Shown piece by piece: positions 29,855 to 39,419 of a stretch of DNA of 64,000 nucleotides (position 1 is the stretch's first letter; each line of letters starts with the position of its first letter). Under the pieces are notes generated by a model. That model made no database searches. It saw nothing but the letters and a program-made list of their open reading frames with translations, and was not told the origin of the DNA. The position numbers and the translations under genes were made by a program. Location: assembly GCF_036023875.1 (NCBI RefSeq), contig NZ_CP107931.1:3162001-3226000 (forward strand), read 5' to 3'. The DNA is from Mycobacterium sp. NBC_00419 (GTDB taxonomy: Bacteria > Actinomycetota > Actinomycetes > Mycobacteriales > Mycobacteriaceae).

Positions 29855-29860
29855 TAATCT
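29855..29860 (+). promoter_or_regulatory. -10 box for leaderless TetR-SDR operon
   Basis: TAATCT fits TANNNT and ends 7 nt before the GTG 29867 start of the TetR gene, with no Shine-Dalgarno between them. This predicts a leaderless transcript for tetR-SDR. Confidence 0.5.
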
Positions 29861-29866
29861 GAACAG

Positions 29867-30487
29867 GTGTCCGGAAAAGTATCGGCCGAGGTCGCTGGCT
29901 CGCCCGTGCGTCGGCGCAAAAACCTGCGGTCCGAGCAAAGTATCCGCAAGGTGCTCGACGCGACGGTGGAGGAGCTAACCGAGGTCCCCTACAGCGATCT
30001 GACGGTGCGGGCGGTGGCGGCCAGGGCCGGTGTCTCGCCGACGACGGCCTACACCTACTTCCCCTCCAAGGAGGCGTTGGTGGCCGAGGTGTATCTGCGG
30101 CTCCTGCTCGACGCCCCGACCTTCACCGACGTCAACGACACCGCGGCGACACGGGTCAAGGCGCAGCTGCGCAGCCTGCTGCTGCTGATGGCCGACCGGC
30201 CCTATCTGGCCGATGCCTGCACGATCGCGATCATCGCCGACGACGCCGCGGTCGAGGCTGTCCGAATGAAGATCGCCGGCGAGATCAGCCGACGGATCAA
30301 CGCCTCACTGGGGCCCGGCCACCCTGGCGTGATCGCCCCGACGCTGCACATGATCTTCTCCGGAGCATTGCTGCATGCACGCTCGACCCCCGGCGGGTAC
30401 GGCGCGATGACGGGGGCACTGGACGACGCGGTGGCTCTGGTCCTGGCCGCCGATGACGTGAACGCACCGGTGACGGGAACACCGTGA
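29867..30487 (+). CDS. TetR family regulator, co-transcribed with an SDR
   Basis: This 206-residue TetR protein has its HTH at about residues 43-65 (LTVRAVAARAGVSPTTAYTYFPSKEALVAEVYLR), preceded by a basic N-terminal arm (RRRKNLRSEQSIRKVL). The C-terminal domain is helical with no recognised ligand signature. It begins at GTG 29867 in a leaderless context and overlaps the next gene by 4 nt (GTGA), so it most likely controls that short-chain dehydrogenase. Confidence 0.87.
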   Translation: MSGKVSAEVAGSPVRRRKNLRSEQSIRKVLDATVEELTEVPYSDLTVRAVAARAGVSPTTAYTYFPSKEALVAEVYLRLLLDAPTFTDVNDTAATRVKAQLRSLLLLMADRPYLADACTIAIIADDAAVEAVRMKIAGEISRRINASLGPGHPGVIAPTLHMIFSGALLHARSTPGGYGAMTGALDDAVALVLAADDVNAPVTGTP

Positions 30488-31290
30488 CGGCTGCCCACCC
30501 GGTCGACCGTTTCACCGGATCGTGGGCGCTCGTGACCGGCAGCGCCCGCGCCGAGGGACTCGGGTTCGCACTGGCCCGCCGGCTGGCCGGCCACCAGATC
30601 AACCTCGTGCTGGTTGACATCCTCGACGAGGACCTGCACGCCAGGGCTGCCGAACTTCGTTCGGCATACGGGGTGCAGGTTCGCCCGATTGCTGCCGATC
30701 TCTCAGACCTTGGGTCCTACCCACCAATCCTGAACGCGCTCAACGATATCGACGTGGACGTGCTGATCTGCAACCACATGTTCACCCCGAAGGACACGCC
30801 GACGATTCTCGACATGCCACTCGAGGTCCACAACGCGATGATCGACATCAACGCCCGTGCCTACGTCAACCTCATCCACCCCCTGGCCACCATGATGGTC
30901 GACCGGGGCAGGGGTGCGGTCGTCATCGTGTCCTCGGCCGCCGGGTTGACCCCGACGCCGTACACCGGCGCCTACGCCGCCAACAAGGCGTTCCAGATCG
31001 CCTTTGGCGAGGCGCTCTGGTTCGAGTTGCGTCGCACCGGTGTCGAGGTCCTCGTGGTGTCGGCCGGCTTGATGAACACTCAGGGTGACGCGCTGGCGAA
31101 GTACCCCACGTGGCAGATCGCCGATCGCGATGACTGTGCAGCCGAGATACTTTCGGCGATCGGACGCAGGCACATGGTGACTCCGGGGCGGGCCAACCAC
31201 CTCTTCACGCTCATCAATACCCGTCTGATGAGCCGGCGTCGCGCGGTCGAGACCGTCGGCAGGTTCATGGCGAAGGGACTCGGCAAGTAG
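30484..31290 (+). CDS. Short-chain dehydrogenase/reductase
   Basis: This 268-residue classical SDR has a cofactor motif ALVTGSARAEGLGFALARRL (a variant of TGxxxGxG with one extra residue), VDILDEDL after beta-2, and the catalytic SSAAG...YAANK (YxxxK) at about residues 157-181. The GLMNT segment follows the nicotinamide region. It is coupled to an upstream TetR gene and ends 3 nt from a convergent TetR gene. Length and motifs place it with 17-beta-hydroxysteroid or 3-oxoacyl reductases in general; the substrate is unknown. Confidence 0.85.
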   Translation: MTAAHPVDRFTGSWALVTGSARAEGLGFALARRLAGHQINLVLVDILDEDLHARAAELRSAYGVQVRPIAADLSDLGSYPPILNALNDIDVDVLICNHMFTPKDTPTILDMPLEVHNAMIDINARAYVNLIHPLATMMVDRGRGAVVIVSSAAGLTPTPYTGAYAANKAFQIAFGEALWFELRRTGVEVLVVSAGLMNTQGDALAKYPTWQIADRDDCAAEILSAIGRRHMVTPGRANHLFTLINTRLMSRRRAVETVGRFMAKGLGK

Positions 31291-31293
31291 CCC

Positions 31294-31920
31294 TCAGATG
31301 TTGGCCGCCGCCCCGAGCGAGACGGCGGTGATAGTGGCGACCAAGGTGTCCTCGTCGGTGTCGATGTCCCCCTGCAGCCAGCCGGTGATCAGCTCGGTGG
31401 TGGCGGTGACCAGCGCTCGGGTCGCCAGCACCCGATCGACGTGGGGCTTGGGCCTGCCCGTGTACGGCAGACCGTCCGCTGCCATCAACTCGGTGAGGTC
31501 GCTGACGGCCCGTTGTTGACGTGCACGCAGCCGGGGGAATCCGGGTGATTCCATGTACAGGCGGGCGTCCGAGGGGTTGGACGCCAGCAGTCGCAGGGTG
31601 AGGCGCACCGAACGCTTCACCCGTTCGTCCATCGGGGCCGTGCGCACCACCTCCACCGCACCGGCGTAGATCCTGGTGTACAGATCGTCGGCGCAGGCGT
31701 CGAGCAGATCGTCCTTGGTCGCGAACTCCGCGTAGAAGTAGCGCTTGCTCAGGCCGGCCCGCTGGCAGACCAGATCGACGGTCAGGGGAGCGACGCCAAC
31801 CTCGGCGACCAGCGCGCGTCCAGCGTCGAGCAGCCGCTCGCGGCGCTCCTGCGAGCGCTGCTGTGCGGTGAGCCCGCCGTAGGTGCGGCCGTCGACTGCC
31901 ATGGGCACATCCTTGACCAT
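31294..31920 (-). CDS. TetR family regulator divergent from P450
   Basis: This 208-residue TetR protein has its HTH at about residues 45-70 (LTVDLVCQRAGLSKRYFYAEFATKDDLLDACADDLY). The SKRYFYAEF recognition helix and LLASNPSDARLYMESPGFPRLR segment place it in a mycobacterial TetR group often linked to lipid or P450 genes. ATG 31920 is the first start; ATG 31902 in frame is equally plausible. A nearly perfect 22-bp palindrome lies between it and the divergent P450 gene and is its likely operator. Confidence 0.87.
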   Translation of the reverse strand: MVKDVPMAVDGRTYGGLTAQQRSQERRERLLDAGRALVAEVGVAPLTVDLVCQRAGLSKRYFYAEFATKDDLLDACADDLYTRIYAGAVEVVRTAPMDERVKRSVRLTLRLLASNPSDARLYMESPGFPRLRARQQRAVSDLTELMAADGLPYTGRPKPHVDRVLATRALVTATTELITGWLQGDIDTDEDTLVATITAVSLGAAANI

Positions 31921-31938
31921 TTGTGGCGCCGGTCATAA

Positions 31939-31960
31939 TCTGGAACGAATTCGTTCTAGA
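31939..31960. promoter_or_regulatory. TetR operator palindrome between tetR and P450
   Basis: The core 31943-31956 (gaacgaattcgttc) is a perfect 14-bp palindrome. Three further pairs extend it to 22 bp with one mismatch (31942/31957). It overlaps a plus-strand TAGATT -10 box (31957-31962) for the P450 gene, so binding would repress that gene. It starts 19 bp from the TetR start codon. Confidence 0.65.
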
Positions 31961-31997
31961 TTACGTCAGATCACCCGCCGGCGAGGAGCAACAACAG

Positions 31998-33248
31998 ATG
32001 ACGACACGGATCATGGACCCGGCCGGGCGCGTGCTGGCCGAACCAGCGGCCTACGCCGACGAGAAGCGGCTGCATGAGGCGCTGGCCCATCTTCGAGCCC
32101 ACGCCCCGGTGTCCTGGGTGGACGCGGAGGGCTTCGACCCGTTCTGGGCCATCACCAAGCACGCCGACATCATGGACATCGAACGCCAGAACGACCTGTT
32201 CACCAACGATCCGCGGGCGGTGCTGCTGCCTACGGCGCTGGATGCGCAGATGCGCGCCGACCGGGAGGCCGGCATGGGCCTGGCCACCCTGATCCACATC
32301 GACGACCCGCATCACCGGGACCTGCGCAAGATCGGCGCGGACTGGTTCAAGCCGTCGGCGCTGCGTGTCCTCAAGGCGCGCTGCGACGAGCTGGCCAAGC
32401 GGTACGTCGACATCATGGTGGAGAAGGGGCCGGAACTCGACTTCGCTCAGGAGATCGCGGTCAACTACCCGCTCTACGTCATCCTGACGCTGCTGGGTCT
32501 GCCGGAGTCCGACTTCCCCCGCATGCTCGCGCTCACCCAGGAACTGTTCGGCAGCGAGGACTCGGAGTTCCAGCGTGATGTCGACCAGGAGGCACTGCTG
32601 GCCACGCTGATGGACTTCTTCGCCTACTTCGCCGCGCTGACCGCCTCGCGCCGCGAAACCCCGACCGACGATCTGGCCTCGGCCGTCGCCAACGCGAAGA
32701 TCAATGGCGAGCCCCTCTCGGACATGGACACGCTGTCCTACTACGTCATCGTGGCCAGCGCTGGACACGACACCACCAGCGCCGGCATCGCGGGCGGATT
32801 GCTCGAACTGCTGCGCAATCCCGGCGAGCTGGCCCGGCTGCAGGGCGACCTCGGTCTGATGGGCACCGCGGTGGAGGAGATGATCCGGTGCGCGACGCCG
32901 GTGCGCGAGTTCATGCGCACCGCGCAGGCCGACACCGAGGTTCGCGGTGTGCCGATTGCCAAGGGCGAATCGCTTCTGCTGTCCTATGTTTCGGCCAACC
33001 GAGACGAGGAGGTGTTCGCCGACCCGATGCGATTCGACGTCGGCCGCGACCCCAACAAGCATCTGTCCTTCGGCTACGGCGTGCACTTCTGCCTCGGCGC
33101 CTCGCTGGCCCGGATGGAGATGAACAGCTTCTTCTCCGAACTGATCCCGCGGATCAAGTCCATCGAGTTCGCCGGTGAGCCCCAGATCGCCGCCAGCACT
33201 TTCGTCGGTGGCGTCAAGCACCTGCCGATTCGGTACTCGCTGCGCTGA
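31998..33248 (+). CDS. Cytochrome P450 monooxygenase
   Basis: This 416-residue soluble bacterial P450 has the I-helix oxygen-activation motif ASAGHDTTSAG, the ExxR motif in EEMIRCATPVREFMR, and the haem-binding loop FGYGVHFCLGASLAR with the Cys ligand. ATG 31998 is preceded by gaggag with a 9-nt spacer; the open frame upstream runs through the operator and is non-coding. It is divergent from a TetR gene and its 3' end overlaps the convergent MOSC gene by 35 nt. No ferredoxin is adjacent. Its substrate is not known; mycobacterial P450s with this regulation often act on lipids or sterols. Confidence 0.92.
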   Translation: MTTRIMDPAGRVLAEPAAYADEKRLHEALAHLRAHAPVSWVDAEGFDPFWAITKHADIMDIERQNDLFTNDPRAVLLPTALDAQMRADREAGMGLATLIHIDDPHHRDLRKIGADWFKPSALRVLKARCDELAKRYVDIMVEKGPELDFAQEIAVNYPLYVILTLLGLPESDFPRMLALTQELFGSEDSEFQRDVDQEALLATLMDFFAYFAALTASRRETPTDDLASAVANAKINGEPLSDMDTLSYYVIVASAGHDTTSAGIAGGLLELLRNPGELARLQGDLGLMGTAVEEMIRCATPVREFMRTAQADTEVRGVPIAKGESLLLSYVSANRDEEVFADPMRFDVGRDPNKHLSFGYGVHFCLGASLARMEMNSFFSELIPRIKSIEFAGEPQIAASTFVGGVKHLPIRYSLR

Positions 33249-33669
33249 TCTCGACGGCATCCCCGACCCGGATCGTCCCGGATGTCAGCACCTGGCATGC
33301 CGAGCCGGCCCGGCGTCGCAACGCGGCCGCCGCCCCCGGCCCAACGCTGTCGTCGAGCAGTCGGCACGGCGCCGCCACCCGGACGACCTCGAGTTCGACG
33401 TCGCCGATGCGTATCCGGGTGCCGGGCCTGGTGGGAATCTCACCGGCGTCCACGGTGATGTTGCGTCGGGTGGCTCCCGGGTCGAACTCGTAACCGAGAT
33501 CCGCTGCCGCGCGGTCGAGGAACTCCTGGGACTGGATGGTCACCTGCCGGCGCCGGGTGCCGTGGTAGCGGTCACCGACCAACCCCTTGCCGGCCTCGGC
33601 CTGCACCGCATCCACGGCCTTGACCGGCAGCCGAGTACCCGGGGCGACATGGATCGCGAGGACTTTCAC
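33214..33669 (-). CDS. MOSC domain protein
   Basis: This 151-residue protein is a stand-alone MOSC (molybdenum cofactor sulfurase C-terminal) domain, as in YiiM-like proteins. The family residues appear as KGLVGDRYHGTRRRQVTIQSQEF, GATRRNITVDAGE and a conserved Cys in VVRVAAPCRLLDD. MOSC proteins transfer sulfur or handle Mo-cofactor-linked reductions. It overlaps the P450 3' end by 35 nt on the opposite strand and is divergent from the POT transporter 42 nt away. Confidence 0.85.
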   Translation of the reverse strand: MKVLAIHVAPGTRLPVKAVDAVQAEAGKGLVGDRYHGTRRRQVTIQSQEFLDRAAADLGYEFDPGATRRNITVDAGEIPTRPGTRIRIGDVELEVVRVAAPCRLLDDSVGPGAAAALRRRAGSACQVLTSGTIRVGDAVEISAASTESAGA

Positions 33670-33711
33670 GACCGGAGTTTATCGGCGGCGCTGGCGTGGC
33701 ATGGTTGTCCG

Positions 33712-35178
33712 ATGGCTGAACTCGCAGAGCGGGCCGGAAACCCCGCGCCTCGTACCCTCTTCGGGCATCCCATCGGTCTGGCGAACCTGTTCGGCGTCGA
33801 ACTGTGGGAGCGCTTCTCGTTCTACGGGATGCTCACGATCCTCGGGTACTACCTCTACTACTCGCTGGCCGACGGTGGCCTGGCGCTACCGAAAGCGACG
33901 GCCACCGGCATCGTCGGCGCCTACGGCGGTCTGGTCTACCTTTCGACGGTCCTGGGCGGCTGGATCGCCGACCGGGTGCTCGGCATGGAACGCACCGTGT
34001 TCTACGGCGGGGTGGTCGTCATGTGCGGTCACATCGCCCTGGCGCTCCTGCCCGGGCTGTCCGGTGTGGCGGTCGGTCTGGTGTTGATCGCCCTGGGGTC
34101 CGGAGCGTTGAAGGCCAACGCGTCCTCGCTGCTGGGCACGCTCTACGAGGAGGGCGACCCGCGCCGCGACGGCGGATTCACCCTGTTCTATCTGGGTATC
34201 AATCTGGGGGCCTTCATCGGTCCGCTGATCACCGGCCTGCTGCAGACGAATCTCGGCTTCCACTACGGGTTCGGCGCCGCCGCGATCGGAATGGCGCTCG
34301 GGCTCGCCCAGTACGTCGCGTTCCGGCGCAACCTGGGTGAGTACGGCAGGACTGTGCCACACCCGTTGTCACGCACAGACTTCTGGCGCACCGCCGCCGC
34401 AGCAGCGGTGGTGCTCGTGGTGGTCGTCGTCGCGTTCGTCGTCGGTGTGATCACCTTGGCCAACCTGTCGCAGGTCACCACCGGCGTCATCATCGTGGCG
34501 TCGATCGCCTACTTCGCGTTGATGCTGAACAGTCCCCGGGTCGACGCGCTCGAGCGCACCCGGGTACGCGCGTTCATCCCGCTGTTCATCGCTAACGCGG
34601 TGTTCTGGTCGCTGTTCCAGCAGATCTTCACCGTGCTGGCGGTGTACTCCGACGAACGGATGAACTGGTCGATCTTCGGCTGGACGGCACCGTCGAACTG
34701 GATCGGCTCGATCGAGCCGGTGTGGATCATCCTGCTGTCGCCGCTGTTCGCACTGATGTGGACCAAGCTCGGTCGGCGCGCCCCGACCACACCCCGCAAG
34801 TTCGCCTACGGCGTCATCGGGATGGGCGCGGCGTTCCTGCTGTTCCTGCCGATGGCCGCGACGAGTGGGCGCAGCGTCCCCGCACTGCTCGTCGTCGCCA
34901 TCATGGCGGTGTTCGCCGTGTCCGAGCTGATGCTGTCGCCAATCGGCCTGTCGGTGACAACTCAGTTGGCGCCCAATGCCTTCCGGGCTCAGATGATGGC
35001 GCTGTACTTCTTCTCAGTGGGCCTGGGTACCGCGATGTCAGGTGTGCTCGCGAAGTACTACGACGCCGACCACGAGGTGGCCTACTTCGGCATCCTGGGG
35101 CTGGTCGCGATCGCCGTCGGTGCGATCGTGTGGGTGGTGGCCCCGCGGATCAGCAGTCTCATGGAAGGCGTTCACTGA
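33712..35178 (+). CDS. POT family proton-coupled oligopeptide transporter
   Basis: This 488-residue major-facilitator protein has about 12-14 membrane segments. POT-family hallmarks are [27 protein letters not shown] in the first helix (the ExxER-type motif), [14 protein letters not shown] and [17 protein letters not shown]. It imports di- and tripeptides with protons. I chose ATG 33712 because everything upstream in the frame is antisense to the MOSC gene. Its last 7 bases overlap the 3' end of the convergent acyl-CoA synthetase gene. Confidence 0.88.
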   Translation: MAELAERAGNPAPRTLFGHPIGLANLFGVELWERFSFYGMLTILGYYLYYSLADGGLALPKATATGIVGAYGGLVYLSTVLGGWIADRVLGMERTVFYGGVVVMCGHIALALLPGLSGVAVGLVLIALGSGALKANASSLLGTLYEEGDPRRDGGFTLFYLGINLGAFIGPLITGLLQTNLGFHYGFGAAAIGMALGLAQYVAFRRNLGEYGRTVPHPLSRTDFWRTAAAAAVVLVVVVVAFVVGVITLANLSQVTTGVIIVASIAYFALMLNSPRVDALERTRVRAFIPLFIANAVFWSLFQQIFTVLAVYSDERMNWSIFGWTAPSNWIGSIEPVWIILLSPLFALMWTKLGRRAPTTPRKFAYGVIGMGAAFLLFLPMAATSGRSVPALLVVAIMAVFAVSELMLSPIGLSVTTQLAPNAFRAQMMALYFFSVGLGTAMSGVLAKYYDADHEVAYFGILGLVAIAVGAIVWVVAPRISSLMEGVH

Positions 35179-38100
35179 AGGCCGAGTAGCCGCACGGTGT
35201 CGGCGCGCATGTCGACCTTGCGCACCTTGCCCGTCACCGTCATCGGGAACTCGTCGACGATGTGGACGTAGCGCGGGATCTTGTAGTGCGCGAGCTTTCC
35301 GGCTGAGAACGCGCGCACCGCATCGGTATCCAGGCTGCTTGCCCCGGCTCGCAGCTTGATCCATGCGCAGATCTCTTCGCCGTACTTCGGATCAGGAACG
35401 CCGATCACCTGGACGTCGTCGATGTCGGGATGGGTGTGCAGGAACTCCTCGATCTCGCGCGGGTAGACGTTCTCGCCGCCGCGGATCACCATGTCCTTGA
35501 TCCGGCCGACGATCTGGCAGTAGCCGTCCTGCCGCATCACGGCCAGATCGCCGGTGTGCATCCAGCCCTCGTCGTCAATGGCGTCGCGAGTCTTCTCCTC
35601 GTCGTGCCAGTAGCCGAGCATCACCGAATAGCCGCGGGTGCAAAATTCGCCGGGTTGACCCCGCTTCACCGTCGCTCCCGTGTCCGGGTCGACGATCTTG
35701 ATCTCTACGTGCGGATGCGCGCGGCCCACGGTGGCCGTGCGCCGTTCGAGGTCGTCGTCGACGAGGGTCTGACACGACACCGGCGACGTCTCGGTCATCC
35801 CGTAGGCGATCGCGACCTCGGACATGTTGAGCTCGGCGAGGCAGCGCTTCATGATCTCCACCGGGCAGGGGGCCCCTGCCATGATTCCGGTCCGCAGCGA
35901 GGACACGTCGCGCTGCGCCAGGTCGGGATGTCCGAGCATCGCGATGAACATCGTCGGCACCCCGTAGAGCGCGGTGCACTGCTCGGCTTGCACCGCCGCC
36001 AGTGTCGCCGCGGCATCGAAGCCCGCCGCCGGGATCACCATGGTGGCCCCGTGGGTGGTGCAGCCGAGGTTGCCCATCACCATGCCGAAGCAGTGGTAGA
36101 ACGGCACCGGGATACACAGCCGGTCGCCCGGGCCGAAGTTGATCAGCTCGGTGACGAAGAAGCCGTTGTTGAGGACATTGCGATGTGACAGCACCGCCCC
36201 CTTGGGCGAACCTGTTGTGCCGGAGGTGTATTGAATATTGATCGGCTCCGACGGTGCGAGGGAGTCCATCCGGGAGCGCAGCTCGTCCGCCGAGACCGCA
36301 CCGGCCCGTTGCCGAAGCGATTCCCACTCGTCGGAGTCGATGAACACCACCTCGGCCAGCTCGGTGACCTCGAGGCGTACCTCGGCCACCATGCTGCGGT
36401 AGTCGGAGCCCTTGAATTCACTGGCCGACAACAGCATCCGCACGCCGGCGTGGCGCAGGACGTAGGCGAGTTCATGGGTGCGGTAGGCGGGGTTGATGGT
36501 GACCAGGATCGCCCCGACCTTGGCGGTGGCGTATTGGCTGATGACCCACTGCGCACAGTTGGGTGCCCAGATGCCGACCCGGTCGCCTTTGTCGATGCCG
36601 CTGGCCATCAACGCGCGGGCGACGAGATCGATCTCCTCGTCGAGTTCGGCGTAGGTCCAGCGATGTCCGCTGGGGACATCGACGAGCGCCTCGGTGTCGG
36701 GATAGGCCGAGGCGGTGCGCTCGAAGTTCGCGCCGATGGTCTCCTCGAGGAGGGGAACGTCGTCGGTCCCGGCGGCATAGGACCGCTGCCCGCCGTGCTC
36801 GTCGCGCAGCACGTTCTTGAGCACCTTGCCGCTCGCGTTGCGCGGCAGCGCCTCGACGATCTCCACATGCCGCGGCCTCTTGTACGCGGCCAGATGTACG
36901 CGGCAGTGCGCTTCGACGTCCGCACCGGTGGGTGGGTCGGCGGGATCACGCGGCACGATCACCGCCAGCGGCGTCTCACCCCAGGTCGGGTCCGGGATTC
37001 CGATGACGGCGACTTCGGCTATCTTCGGGTGCCCGGCAAGGACGTTCTCGACTTCGGCGCTGTAGATGTTCTCACCGCCGGAGATGATCATGTCCTTCTT
37101 CCGGTCCACCACGTAGATGTAGCCCTCCTCATCCTGCCGGACGAGGTCGCCGGAATGGAACCATCCGCCGCGAAGCGTTTCGGCGGTTTCGGCCGGCTTG
37201 TTCCAGTACTCCTTCATCACCAGCGGGCCGAGATAGACGATCTCGCCGACGGCTCCCGGTTCGACGTCGAGCATGTCGTCATCGACGATGCGCACCTCGA
37301 CATTGAGCATCGGGGTCCCCACCGACCCGATCTTGCGGATCGCGTCCTCGCCGCGGAGCAGGCAGGTGATGGGGCTGCATTCGGTCTGGCCGAACGCGGC
37401 GATGATCTCGGCGTGCGGGAACGCGGCACTCATCTGCGCGAGCAGTGTGGTGGACGCCGGCGCGGCACCCCACCAGATCCGCCGCACGCCGGACAGGTCC
37501 CAACCGCTGAGTCCCTCCATGGCGCAGACGATCTGCCATTGCGCCGGGGTCATCCAGCACGAGGTCACCTGCTCCTCGACGACGGTGCGCACGATCGCTT
37601 CGGCGTCGAATCCCCCCGACGGCGGGATGACGACCTTGCCGCCGGTCAGAAAGGCCGGCAAGGTCCCCGACACCCCGGCGGTATGGAACAGCGGGGCGAC
37701 GCCCATCCAGCAGTCGTCATCGGCACGGTGCCCCAGCGTGGCGATCGAACTGACCGCGTGCAGATACAGGTTGCGGTGGCTGAGCACCGCCCCTTTGGGG
37801 AAACCTGTTGTCCCCGAGGTGTAGACGATGAAGGCGGGATCCTCGTCGGCGGCATCGGCGGCGACGGGAGTCTGGGGTGCCGCGTCGATGACGTCGTCGA
37901 GGTCGCCCCCGATCGTCAGCACCGTGTGCACCGAGCCGGCCGTCGTCCGGGCCTGCTCGAGTACCGGCGCCAGCGCGAGATCCACGACGACGGCCACCGA
38001 ACCGCTGTCGGCCAGTACGTAGGCGACCTCGTCGGCGACCAGCCGGAAGTTGATCGGCACCACGATCGCGCCGACCCGCATGGTGGCCAGCCAGGTCTCG

Positions 38101-38318
38101 ACGACCTCGAGACTGTTGAGGGCCAGTATCGCCACCCGGTCGCCGCGGCCGATGCCGCGTTGGGTCAGCGCGTTGGCCAGCCGGGTCACCCGTGCGTCGA
38201 GTTCGCCGAACGTGACGCGGCGGTTCGGGTCGATGAACCCGACGTTGCCGGGCCGCACGCGGGCATGCCTGGAGAGGACGTCGCTGAGGGTGATTCCGGT
38301 GGACACCGAGGTCGTCAT
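35172..38318 (-). CDS. Double acyl-CoA synthetase: two complete FadD units fused in one ORF
   Basis: This 1,048-residue ORF encodes two full adenylate-forming ligases in tandem. Unit 1 (about residues 1-510) has [51 protein letters not shown] and [11 protein letters not shown]. Unit 2 (about 517-1048, FadD35-like, opening [18 protein letters not shown]) has [52 protein letters not shown] and [10 protein letters not shown]. Both units keep the ATP loop, the acid in TGDL/SGDL and the C-terminal Lys, so both look active as acyl-CoA synthetases. ATG 38318 follows a GAGGAG Shine-Dalgarno. It is downstream of echA13-fadE17-fadE18 on the same strand, 23 nt after fadE18. No stop or frameshift lies between the units; the linker is only a few residues. 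Confidence 0.88.
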   Translation of the reverse strand: MTTSVSTGITLSDVLSRHARVRPGNVGFIDPNRRVTFGELDARVTRLANALTQRGIGRGDRVAILALNSLEVVETWLATMRVGAIVVPINFRLVADEVAYVLADSGSVAVVVDLALAPVLEQARTTAGSVHTVLTIGGDLDDVIDAAPQTPVAADAADEDPAFIVYTSGTTGFPKGAVLSHRNLYLHAVSSIATLGHRADDDCWMGVAPLFHTAGVSGTLPAFLTGGKVVIPPSGGFDAEAIVRTVVEEQVTSCWMTPAQWQIVCAMEGLSGWDLSGVRRIWWGAAPASTTLLAQMSAAFPHAEIIAAFGQTECSPITCLLRGEDAIRKIGSVGTPMLNVEVRIVDDDMLDVEPGAVGEIVYLGPLVMKEYWNKPAETAETLRGGWFHSGDLVRQDEEGYIYVVDRKKDMIISGGENIYSAEVENVLAGHPKIAEVAVIGIPDPTWGETPLAVIVPRDPADPPTGADVEAHCRVHLAAYKRPRHVEIVEALPRNASGKVLKNVLRDEHGGQRSYAAGTDDVPLLEETIGANFERTASAYPDTEALVDVPSGHRWTYAELDEEIDLVARALMASGIDKGDRVGIWAPNCAQWVISQYATAKVGAILVTINPAYRTHELAYVLRHAGVRMLLSASEFKGSDYRSMVAEVRLEVTELAEVVFIDSDEWESLRQRAGAVSADELRSRMDSLAPSEPINIQYTSGTTGSPKGAVLSHRNVLNNGFFVTELINFGPGDRLCIPVPFYHCFGMVMGNLGCTTHGATMVIPAAGFDAAATLAAVQAEQCTALYGVPTMFIAMLGHPDLAQRDVSSLRTGIMAGAPCPVEIMKRCLAELNMSEVAIAYGMTETSPVSCQTLVDDDLERRTATVGRAHPHVEIKIVDPDTGATVKRGQPGEFCTRGYSVMLGYWHDEEKTRDAIDDEGWMHTGDLAVMRQDGYCQIVGRIKDMVIRGGENVYPREIEEFLHTHPDIDDVQVIGVPDPKYGEEICAWIKLRAGASSLDTDAVRAFSAGKLAHYKIPRYVHIVDEFPMTVTGKVRKVDMRADTVRLLGLQ

Positions 38319-38341
38319 CGCTGGCTCCTCTAGATGGCGTG

Positions 38342-39418
38342 TTACAGGCCGACGCGGTCGGCAAGCAGCGCCCGATGGTGGGTGCTGTTGCCGAAAAGCG
38401 CTGCGGTGGTCTTGGCTCGGCGGAAGTACAGGTGCAGATCGTGCTCCCAGGTGAAGGCGATGCCCCCGTGTACCTGGATCGCCGAGCCCGCGCACAGGGT
38501 GAAGGTGTCGGCGGCCTGGGCCTTCACCAGCGGAGCGCTGACCGCCAACTCGTCGGGGTCCTCCGCGCTCATGGCCGCGTACATCACCGCGACGCGAGTC
38601 GCGTCGATCTCGATCATCATCTCCGCACACATGTGCTTGACCGCCTGGAACGTGCCGATCGGGCGGTCGAATTGCATTCTGCTGCAGGCGTAGTCGACGG
38701 ACAGTGCCAGGCACGCCTCGGCGCCGCCGAGCATTTCGGCGGCCAGCAGCACCCGTGCGGTGTCCACCACCCGATCGATCTCGGACGGCGGCGCCGCCTC
38801 GAGCGGTTCGGCCTCGGCCCCTCGCAGCGTCAGGCGCGCGGCCGGGCGGGTGATGTCGAAGGAGCGTAGCGATGCGACCGTGGCGCCGGGACTGTCGGCG
38901 CGCACGGCATACAGTCCGACCTCACCGTCGGCGCACGCCGGTACGACGAACAGGTCCGCCACGTGACCGTGCAGGATCGGACCGCACACGCCATCGAGTG
39001 TGGTGCCGCCGGCCGTGCGGGTGGCTGTCACGGGTGCGGTGGCCGTCGCAGCGAACGCGGCGACCTGGTCTCCGCACGCCAGGCCCGGAAGCAGCCGGGC
39101 GCGCTGCTCCTCGTCGCCCATCCGCAGAATGGCGTGGACCGCGAAGAGATGGGTGGCCAGCGGCACCGGGGTCAGCGCCCGGCCCAACTCCTCCATGACG
39201 ATCGCCGCCTCGGAAAGGGAGGCGCCCACTCCGCCGTACTGGACGGGCACGTGCAGTCCGGGTAACTCCAGCTCCCGGCACAGCCGCTGCCAGAGCCGTT
39301 CGTCATGACCGGCGTCGGTGGCCACTTCGCGTACCCGTGACAGAGGCGCGGCGTCCTGCAGGAAGCCGCGTACCGAACTACGGAAGTCCTCTTGCTCTGT
39401 GCTGTAACGGAAATCCAT
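38342..39418 (-). CDS. fadE18: Acyl-CoA dehydrogenase, non-catalytic-type partner subunit (FadE18-like)
   Basis: This 358-residue acyl-CoA dehydrogenase-family protein starts at ATG 39418, one base after the stop of the other FadE gene. It has FAD-domain segments ([47 protein letters not shown]) but lacks the [14 protein letters not shown]-terminal region seen in its partner. This is the pattern of mycobacterial heterotetrameric (alpha2beta2) ACADs, in which two adjacent FadE genes build one enzyme. Position next to echA13 matches Rv1933c. The acyl substrate is unknown. Confidence 0.85.
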   Translation of the reverse strand: MDFRYSTEQEDFRSSVRGFLQDAAPLSRVREVATDAGHDERLWQRLCRELELPGLHVPVQYGGVGASLSEAAIVMEELGRALTPVPLATHLFAVHAILRMGDEEQRARLLPGLACGDQVAAFAATATAPVTATRTAGGTTLDGVCGPILHGHVADLFVVPACADGEVGLYAVRADSPGATVASLRSFDITRPAARLTLRGAEAEPLEAAPPSEIDRVVDTARVLLAAEMLGGAEACLALSVDYACSRMQFDRPIGTFQAVKHMCAEMMIEIDATRVAVMYAAMSAEDPDELAVSAPLVKAQAADTFTLCAGSAIQVHGGIAFTWEHDLHLYFRRAKTTAALFGNSTHHRALLADRVGL

Positions 39419-39419
39419 G

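Noticed and set aside
33175..33711. Extension of the POT transporter upstream by 179 codons
   Set aside because: It is antisense to the MOSC gene and lacks membrane segments; the POT family starts at about 33712.
38319..38714. 132-codon N-terminal extension of the double FadD
   Set aside because: It overlaps fadE18 in another frame, and a strong GAGGAG site precedes ATG 38318.
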